Assembly: GCF_025960875.1 (NCBI RefSeq)
Contig: NZ_JAODLR010000014.1
Coordinates: forward strand, 54,432-118,431
Reading direction: 5' to 3'
Source: Crystallibacter permensis
GTDB lineage: Bacteria > Actinomycetota > Actinomycetes > Actinomycetales > Micrococcaceae
Length of the DNA: 64,000 bases
Position 1 is the first letter of the stretch, and the number at the start of each line of letters is the position of its first letter. This document shows, in pieces, positions 58,721-64,000 of the stretch. The notes under the pieces were generated by a model, which ran no database searches, was not told the origin of the DNA, and was given only the letters and a program-made list of their open reading frames with translations. Made by a program: the position numbers and the translations under genes.

Positions 58721-59502
58721 ACCGTGACCAAGTCCACGAGGCTTGCGAGCATGACTTCGCCGATGCCCGGCACTGCATCCAGGTCTTCGGGCCGGCCAAA
58801 GCTGCCATGCTGCTCGCGGAAGTCGATGATGCGCTGAGCAAGAACGGGCCCGACCCGCGGCAGCGTCTTAAGTTCTTCCAGCGAGGCGCTGTTGAGATTG
58901 ATCTTGGCTGCGGGCTGGTCTTCTGCTCCGCCGGCATCGCCCTCGGGACCCGCTGCACTCCCGCTGTTGCCGGAGGCGGACTGGTGCTCGGGTGAAGAAA
59001 CGAAGACCTGTTGGCCGTCCATGAGCGGCGCCGCCAGGTTCAGTGATGCCAGATCTGCGTCTTCGCTGGCACCTCCCGCGGCTTCCAGTGCTTCAAAAAC
59101 CCGCGCCGATGCCGGTAGACGGACAATGCCCGGACGGCCGACGGCGCCGGCGACATGAACGATGATCTGCGCAGCATCGCCGGGACCGGCCTCCGGCCCT
59201 GGGGAAACACCCTCCTCGTCCGCCTGGGCCGAGGGTACCGGCTCGGCGGCCTGCTCCGGGCCCTGTCCCTCCCCAGAGGGTCCGGTCTCTGCCGCGGAGC
59301 TCGTGACGGGCAGCGACAGCAGCACATTGCTCTCTTCCCGGTGGGTATCTGCTGTCAGGAGCAGCACCAAAGCGTAGCCGACGGCCAGTCCTGCAGCGAT
59401 CAGCGCTGCTCCCAGTGCCACCCGCAGACGCGGGCGGCGGGCAGATATTTTCAGGCCGTGGCTGGCTTCTGTAGCGGCTGTTCCCCAGCGGTGGCGGCCC
59501 AT
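58717..59502 (-). CDS. comEA: ComEA-family DNA receptor
   Basis: A 261-residue protein anchored by one helix (about 26-50). A Gln/Glu/Pro-rich linker (about 70-105) leads to an SLBB domain (about 108-170) with IIVHVAGAVGRPGIVRLPASARVFEALEAAGG. Two helix-hairpin-helix motifs end the protein: INLNSASLEELKTLPRVGPVLAQRIIDFRE and LDAVPGIGEVMLASL. It binds DNA outside the membrane and hands it to ComEC. The stop overlaps the comEC start (ATGA). There are 86 bp to degV upstream. Confidence 0.93.
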   Translation of the reverse strand: MGRHRWGTAATEASHGLKISARRPRLRVALGAALIAAGLAVGYALVLLLTADTHREESNVLLSLPVTSSAAETGPSGEGQGPEQAAEPVPSAQADEEGVSPGPEAGPGDAAQIIVHVAGAVGRPGIVRLPASARVFEALEAAGGASEDADLASLNLAAPLMDGQQVFVSSPEHQSASGNSGSAAGPEGDAGGAEDQPAAKINLNSASLEELKTLPRVGPVLAQRIIDFREQHGSFGRPEDLDAVPGIGEVMLASLVDLVTV

Positions 59503-59588
59503 GGCACTACGCTATGGAGGAAATCAACGGCCGGGCAGGACGCTCCTGCGCCTTGTGGAGAGGAGCATCCCGGCCCACATTGTGGAGA

Positions 59589-60542
59589 TCAGGACACCGG
59601 GTCGGGCATGGCGGGTCCTATGACGACGGCGAGGACTCCCAGTCCGGCATGCGCGGCCAGCACCGACGGTACTGCGGTGACCAGGATTTCATCACCGACA
59701 TGAGGACTGAGCTCTTCGGCCAGCGACCTCGCCTCTGCTTCATTGCCGAAATAATGGACAGCCAGCTGCGGTGAATACTCGAGTTCTTCGATCCGCCGGA
59801 CCACCAGCTGCTGCATCCGGACGAGTGCCTTGGAAGCCGTCCTGATTTTTTCCACCTCCGCGATGGCACCGTCGCGGATGGTGAGAATAGGTTTGATAGC
59901 CAGCAGCGACCCGAAGAACCCGGCGGCCGGATTGATCCGCCCGCCCCGGCGCAGCTGGTCCAGGCTGGGAACATAGAAAAGGACATCGCCCGCTGCCGCC
60001 GCTTCGCGGGCCCGTTCCGCCACCGCGGATGCCTCCGCGCCGTCTTGCGCCGCCAGCACCGCAGCGACAACGGCAAATCCCTCCACCATCGCCACCGACC
60101 TGGTATCGACGATCTCCACGCGGATATCCGCCTCTGCCGCAGCCAGTGCCGCGGCTTCCACGGTGCCTGAAAGGGATCCGGAAAGGTGGATGGAGACGAC
60201 GGCGTCGAAGCCCTGCCGCTGCAGTTCTTCATAGGTCCGCTTGAAGAGGCCTGGCGACGGCCTGGAGGTCTTGACTTCCTTGCCTTCAGCCAGGCCGACG
60301 GTTAGCACGGCGGGGACGTCGTCCACTCCCTCGCCGTAGATCTGGCCGGAAATCATCACCGGCATCGGAACGATCCGCAGCCAGTCCGCGGTTTCCGGTT
60401 CGGCTGCCCACTCAGCGGGCAGCGAAGCAGCCGAATCCGTTACCACGGCGACCCGGGGACGTTCGGACACTTCCTCCGGCTTGCGGCCGGCCTGGTGCAG
60501 CAGTTGCCGTGACCGCTGCACCAGCTCCTCAAGCCATGACAT
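59589..60542 (-). CDS. DegV family fatty-acid-binding protein
   Basis: A 317-residue DegV protein. The EDD fold has VAVVTDSAASLPAEW, the lipid-head binding TSRPSPGLFKRTYEELQ, and SIHLSGSLSGTVEAA, whose serines bind the carboxylate. The C-terminal half has VDTRSVAMVEGFAV and LDQLRRGGRI...GSLLAIKPILTIRDG. The family delivers exogenous fatty acids to fatty acid kinase. No kinase is next to it here. It starts 12 bp after leuS, so the two are probably co-transcribed, and the leuS attenuator would then affect it as well. Confidence 0.92.
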   Translation of the reverse strand: MSWLEELVQRSRQLLHQAGRKPEEVSERPRVAVVTDSAASLPAEWAAEPETADWLRIVPMPVMISGQIYGEGVDDVPAVLTVGLAEGKEVKTSRPSPGLFKRTYEELQRQGFDAVVSIHLSGSLSGTVEAAALAAAEADIRVEIVDTRSVAMVEGFAVVAAVLAAQDGAEASAVAERAREAAAAGDVLFYVPSLDQLRRGGRINPAAGFFGSLLAIKPILTIRDGAIAEVEKIRTASKALVRMQQLVVRRIEELEYSPQLAVHYFGNEAEARSLAEELSPHVGDEILVTAVPSVLAAHAGLGVLAVVIGPAMPDPVS

Positions 60543-60554
60543 TGTCAGCCGCGC

Positions 60555-63044
60555 TTATGCCGGGACGATGTTGACCAGTTTGGGTGCCCGGACGATGACC
60601 GTGCGGACGCTGCGTCCGTCGAGCGTTTTGACCACCTGTTCCGATGCCAACGCCTTGGCCTTGAGCTCCTCTTCGCTGATGTCCGGGGCCACTTCGAGCC
60701 GGTCCCGGACCTTGCCCTGGACCTGGACAACGGCGGTAACCGTGGCCTGGACCAGCAGCTGCTCGTCGACCGCCGGCCAGCTGGCGGCCGCAACCGAGGG
60801 CTCATGCCCGAGCGCTGCCCAGAGATCCTCTGCGGTATACGGAGCGAACAAGCTCAGCACAATGGCCACGGCTTCCGTAGCTTCCCGAACGGCGGGATCG
60901 GCTCCGCCGACACCGCTGTCGATCGCCTTGCGGGTGGCATTGACCAGTTCCATGAGGCGGGCGATGACCACGTTGAACTTATGGTTGTCCAGCAGTTCGG
61001 CGGCGTCGGCGATCGTCCGGTGGGTCACCGAGCGCAGCGCACGGTCGCCTTCTGCTGGATCGGCGCCGACGGCGGAAGTCACGTCCTGGCCAAGCCGCCA
61101 GGCACGGGCCAGGAATTTAGCCGAGCCCGACGGCGAAACGTCGGCCCAGTCGACGTCGTCCTCCGGCGGTGAGGCGAAAATCATGGTCAGCCGGACGGCG
61201 TCGACACCGAACTTGTCCAGCTGCTCGCCGAGGTCCACGCCGTTGCCCAAAGACTTGCTCATGGCCTTGCCCCCGTTGAGGACCTGGCCCTGGTTCAGCA
61301 GCGCGCTGAACGGCTCGTCGAAGTCCACCAGCCCGAGGTCCTTGAGCACCTTGGTGAAGAACCTGCTGTACAGCAGGTGCAGGATGGCGTGCTCGACGCC
61401 GCCCACGTACTGCCCGACCGGCAGCCACTTGTTGACCGCCTCGACGTCGAAAGGCCCTTCGGTGTAGTCCGGCGAGGCAAACCGAAGGTAATACCAGGAG
61501 GAATCCACGAAGGTATCCATGGTGTCCGTATCCCGGGTGGCAGCGCGTCCGCAGTTCGGGCAGTCAACGTTGACCCAGTCCGCGGCGGCGGCCAAGGGCG
61601 ATGTGCCCTTCGGTGAGAGCGCTTCGCCGCGCAGGTCTTCGGGCAGCCGCACCGGAAGCTGGTCATCGGGAACCGGCACCTCGCCGCACTCGGCGCAGTG
61701 GATGATGGGGATGGGCGCACCCCAGAAGCGCTGGCGGCTGAGCAGCCAATCGCGGAGCCGGTAGTTGACCGTCTTCTCGCCGGTGCCGGCCGCCTCGACA
61801 ATATCGATGGCCTTGGCGATGCCCTCGTTCTTGGACAGACCGTTGAGGTCGCCCGAGTTGATCAGGCTGCCTTCGCCCGTGGTGGCGGTCCCGCTGACCG
61901 CGGGATCTTCCTCACCGGTGTCCAGCACCGCCCGCACGGGCAGGTCGAACGTCTTGGCAAAGTCCAGGTCGCGCTGGTCGTGCGCAGGGACAGCCATAAT
62001 GGCGCCGGTGCCGTAATCCGCAAGGACGTAGTCCGCGGCCCAGACCGGCAGTTTCTCGCCGTTCAACGGGTTGATGGCATAACGGCCGAGGAAGACGCCG
62101 GTCTTCTCCCGGTCGGTGGACTGGCGTTCGATATCGGAGAGGGCCTTGATCTTTTCGCGGTAGTCCATCAGCGCATCATGCTGTTCGGGCGTAACCAGGT
62201 CCAGGGCCAGATGGGCGTCTGCGGCAACGACGAAGAATGTGGCGCCGTACAGGGTATCGGGGCGGGTGGTAAAGACGGTGACGCCCTTGGCTTCCCGGCC
62301 GTCCGCGGGCTCGATGTTGAAGTTGACGTGGGCGCCCTCGGACCGGCCGATCCAGTTGCGCTGCATAGCCAGCACACGCTCAGGCCAATGGCCCTTCAGC
62401 TCGTCCATGTCATCCAGCAGCCGGTCGGCGTACTCCGTGATCTTGAAGTACCACTGGTTCAGGCTCTTCTTGGTTACCGGCGTACCGCATCGTTCACAGG
62501 CACCGTTGACAACCTGTTCGTTGGCCAGCACCGTCAGGTCCTTGGGGCACCAGTTGACCGGTGAATTTTTCCGGTAGGCCAGCCCGCGCTCGTAGAACCG
62601 CAGGAACAGCCACTGTGTCCAGCGGTAGTAGTCCGCGTCGGAGGTGTGCAGCCGCCGGGACCAGTCGGCGCTGATGGCGTAGCGCTTGAAGGATGCGGCC
62701 TGGGTCTCGATGTTGGCGTAGGTCCATTCGGACGGGTGCGCGTTGCGCTTGATGGCCGCATTTTCCGCGGGCAGGCCGAAGGAGTCCCAGCCGATCGGGT
62801 GCAGGACGTCGTAGCCCTTCAACCGCAGGTAACGCGCGACGACGTCGCCCATGGCGAACGCTTCGGCATGGCCCATGTGCAGGTCGCCCGACGGATAGGG
62901 GAACATATCCAGCACGTAACGGCGCTCCTTCGAGCCGTCGTCAACGGCCTTGAAGACGCCAAGCTCTTCCCAGACGGCAGGCCATTTGGCCTCCATGGCG
63001 GAAAAACTGTACTCGTTCGGTTCGGTACCAGACTGCGTACTCAC
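60555..63044 (-). CDS. leuS: Leucine--tRNA ligase
   Basis: An 829-residue class I aminoacyl-tRNA synthetase. The HIGH signature is in [15 protein letters not shown], and the KMSKS loop is AMSKSLGNG near residue 600. The CP1 editing domain is present (about 225-420, with [19 protein letters not shown]), as are the anticodon-binding and C-terminal domains. The start is GTG at 63044 with GAGGAC upstream. It is preceded by a leucine leader peptide and terminator at 63109-63191, which would couple its synthesis to charged leucyl-tRNA. degV follows directly. Confidence 0.97.
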   Translation of the reverse strand: MSTQSGTEPNEYSFSAMEAKWPAVWEELGVFKAVDDGSKERRYVLDMFPYPSGDLHMGHAEAFAMGDVVARYLRLKGYDVLHPIGWDSFGLPAENAAIKRNAHPSEWTYANIETQAASFKRYAISADWSRRLHTSDADYYRWTQWLFLRFYERGLAYRKNSPVNWCPKDLTVLANEQVVNGACERCGTPVTKKSLNQWYFKITEYADRLLDDMDELKGHWPERVLAMQRNWIGRSEGAHVNFNIEPADGREAKGVTVFTTRPDTLYGATFFVVAADAHLALDLVTPEQHDALMDYREKIKALSDIERQSTDREKTGVFLGRYAINPLNGEKLPVWAADYVLADYGTGAIMAVPAHDQRDLDFAKTFDLPVRAVLDTGEEDPAVSGTATTGEGSLINSGDLNGLSKNEGIAKAIDIVEAAGTGEKTVNYRLRDWLLSRQRFWGAPIPIIHCAECGEVPVPDDQLPVRLPEDLRGEALSPKGTSPLAAAADWVNVDCPNCGRAATRDTDTMDTFVDSSWYYLRFASPDYTEGPFDVEAVNKWLPVGQYVGGVEHAILHLLYSRFFTKVLKDLGLVDFDEPFSALLNQGQVLNGGKAMSKSLGNGVDLGEQLDKFGVDAVRLTMIFASPPEDDVDWADVSPSGSAKFLARAWRLGQDVTSAVGADPAEGDRALRSVTHRTIADAAELLDNHKFNVVIARLMELVNATRKAIDSGVGGADPAVREATEAVAIVLSLFAPYTAEDLWAALGHEPSVAAASWPAVDEQLLVQATVTAVVQVQGKVRDRLEVAPDISEEELKAKALASEQVVKTLDGRSVRTVIVRAPKLVNIVPA

Positions 63045-63108
63045 GTTGACTTGTCCTCGTCCTCTTGGTTGCTACGGCGCACTCCCGGTGGTTGCCGCTT
63101 AGACACAC

Positions 63109-63191
63109 AAAAGCCCCTCGACACGGGAGGGGCGGCCGCACGTTACGGAACTGTTCCGTAGGTGCGGCTAGCTAAGCAGAAGTGCGGACAT
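63109..63191 (-). promoter_or_regulatory. leuS attenuator: leader peptide, antiterminator-type hairpin and terminator
   Basis: On the minus strand, the leader frame at 63191-63168 reads MSALLLS. An upstream hairpin follows, with outer arms at 63162-63168 and 63135-63141 (gccgcac/gtgcggc) and an inner 8-bp stem 63144-63151/63153-63160. The terminator is GCCCCTC (63133-63127) with GAGGGGC (63119-63113), then TTTT (63112-63109). The outer arm starts within the leader stop codon. The leuS start is 65 bp beyond the terminator. Attenuators of leuS have been predicted in Streptomyces. Confidence 0.75.
63168..63191 (-). CDS. leuS leader peptide (7 aa)
   Basis: ATG TCC GCA CTT CTG CTT AGC TAG encodes MSALLLS, with three consecutive leucine codons out of seven. 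A TAAAGT -10 hexamer (63203-63198) ends six bases before the ATG, so the mRNA would be leaderless. No ribosome-binding site is seen. It precedes the attenuator hairpins of leuS. Confidence 0.75.
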   Translation of the reverse strand: MSALLLS

Positions 63192-63276
63192 GGAATTACT
63201 TTACCGCAGATCAGCCGGAGGCTTCCTTAGCCTTGATCCACCGATGAGTTTCGGGTCGTCTTCGGCGTTTTAAACA

Positions 63277-63348
63277 CGAAATGTCCGTCGTTTCAGGGAA
63301 AATTTGACTTACCACAGAACAAATTTCCTGAAATCGAAGGACATCTCG
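63277..63348 (+). repeat. Long imperfect inverted repeat before the transposase start
   Basis: Arms of about 29 bases, 63277-63306 (cgaaatgtccgtcg, tttcagggaaaatttg) and 63320-63348 (caaatttcctg, aaatcgaaggacatctcg), are complementary except for a few bulges and mismatches. The loop is 13 nt. The right arm ends three bases before the ATG and covers its GAAGGA ribosome-binding site, so folding of an mRNA from outside would block translation. Confidence 0.8.
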
Positions 63349-63351
63349 CAG

Positions 63352-64000
63352 ATGCAAGTTTCCCATAATCGTTCCGCCGTGTCAGTTTCCTTCGACGAAC
63401 CGAACCTCGTGTCCGCCGCCGGGCTGCTGCCGGTGATGACGTTGGCCCGGGACGCCGGATTGCAGGAGCTGGCGGATCAGTGGCTGTCGGTGCCCACCGA
63501 CAAGGGCGCGAACGCCGGGTTGAAGATCGCTTCGCTGGTCGCGGGAATGGTCGCAGGCGCGGATTCGATCGATGACATGGCGCTGTTGCGCCACGGCGGG
63601 ATGAAACGTCTTTTCAAGGCCTGCTACGCGCCGTCCACGCTGGGCTCATTCCTGCGCTCCTTCACGTTCGGACACGTGCGCCAGCTCGACGCGGTCGCCT
63701 CGCGTTTCCTGATCAACCTGGGGGCGCGGGCCCCGCTGCTGGGCTCCACAGGTCCGGAAGACTTCGTGTTCGTCGATGTCGATGACACGATCATCGAGGT
63801 CCACGGCTACGCGAAGCAGGGATCCGGCTACGGCTATTCCGGCGTCCGCGGCCTGAACGCGCTGCTGGCCACCGTCTCCACGCGGGACACCGCCCCTGTG
63901 ATCGTCGCCCAGCGCCTGCGCAAGGGCGCGGCGAACTCGGGCCGCGGCGCCAAACGCCTGGTCACCGATGCCCTCTCCACCCTCAAAGGACTCCAGCCCG
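63352..64000 (+). CDS. IS1380 family transposase, N-terminal part
   Basis: The first 216 codons of a DDE transposase, cut by the window edge. The N-terminal DNA-binding region has LVSAAGLLPVMTLARDAGLQELADQWL and SLVAGMVAGADSIDDMALLRHGGM. TLGSFLRSFTFGHVRQLDAVASRFL follows, and the first catalytic aspartate is in FVDVDDTIIEVHGYAKQG. These motifs are typical of IS1380. The ATG at 63352 has GAAGGA 11 bases upstream, inside the inverted repeat. The stop and the remaining catalytic residues are outside the window, so integrity is unknown. Confidence 0.88.
   Translation, partial: MQVSHNRSAVSVSFDEPNLVSAAGLLPVMTLARDAGLQELADQWLSVPTDKGANAGLKIASLVAGMVAGADSIDDMALLRHGGMKRLFKACYAPSTLGSFLRSFTFGHVRQLDAVASRFLINLGARAPLLGSTGPEDFVFVDVDDTIIEVHGYAKQGSGYGYSGVRGLNALLATVSTRDTAPVIVAQRLRKGAANSGRGAKRLVTDALSTLKGLQP

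Larger units (their letters stand above)
63230..64000 (+). mobile_element. IS1380-type insertion sequence, left part
   Basis: The element begins somewhere after the leuS leader promoter, near 63230, and runs off the right end of the window. It contains the hairpin at 63277-63348 and the transposase gene. The exact left inverted repeat and target duplication cannot be set without the right end. Confidence 0.7.

Noticed and set aside
63045..63170. T-box riboswitch upstream of leuS
   Set aside because: I could not find the T-box core (AGGGTGGNACCGCG) or a specifier stem; the leader peptide plus terminator explains the region better.

Overview
The window is high-GC chromosomal DNA from an actinobacterium, most likely an Arthrobacter-like member of the Micrococcaceae. 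The evidence is the gene content: RbpA, a Ppm1-type mannosyltransferase, mycothiol-type DinB enzymes, a diheme QcrC with a long Rieske QcrA, a DUF3097/hrcA pair, a LytR-CpsA-Psr protein, and very frequent GTG starts and ATGA/GTGA gene overlaps. Most of the window is conserved core; the exceptions are about 10.4-17.2 kb and the right edge. I saw no rRNA, tRNA or CRISPR.

Layout. 0.4-7.9 kb: polyprenol-phosphate mannosyltransferase, rbpA, an SPFH/NfeD pair, an RlmA-like methyltransferase, an S9 peptidase, a peptide deformylase and a lipoprotein. 8.0-17.2 kb is accessory: a short UvrA paralogue, a repeat-bounded non-coding segment, two coupled mycothiol-type DinB genes, two decayed dihydrofolate-reductase-like genes, an MHS transporter, an SRPBCC protein and a SatD-like regulator coupled to a membrane protein. 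17.2-30.5 kb: VOC protein, DUF3054, a lone Lrp ligand-binding domain, trpD, and the respiratory cluster ctaE-qcrCAB and ctaC-ctaD-ctaF with a DasR-like gntR between them, then erpA and an M20 peptidase. 30.5-44.7 kb: DUF3043, pyrD, hydrolase, recO-uppS, leuA, M13 peptidase, LCP protein, and phoH-ybeY-CNNM-era. 44.9-63.0 kb: GerMN lipoprotein, hrcA-dnaJ-rsmE, DUF3097, lepA-hemW, PemK-like protein, rpsT, comEA-comEC-holA and leuS-degV. The right edge enters an IS1380-type element.

How genes work together. QcrCAB plus CtaCDEF make the cytochrome bcc-aa3 branch that carries electrons from menaquinol to oxygen. PhoH, YbeY and Era act in RNA and ribosome maturation. HrcA probably represses its own operon with dnaJ through a CIRCE element. 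LeuA (leucine synthesis) and LeuS (leucine charging) both follow a tiny leucine-rich leader peptide: the leuA leader lies in a 20-bp H-type pseudoknot (LEU-element type), and the leuS leader precedes a hairpin and an intrinsic terminator. In both, a TAnnnT -10 box ends six bases before the leader start codon, which suggests leaderless mRNAs.

Most notable observations: the paired leucine leaders, a 22-bp near-palindrome over the satD promoter, a dre-like site inside the promoter of the DasR-like regulator, a lipoprotein whose best-placed start codon is ATT, and a long inverted repeat just upstream of the transposase start.
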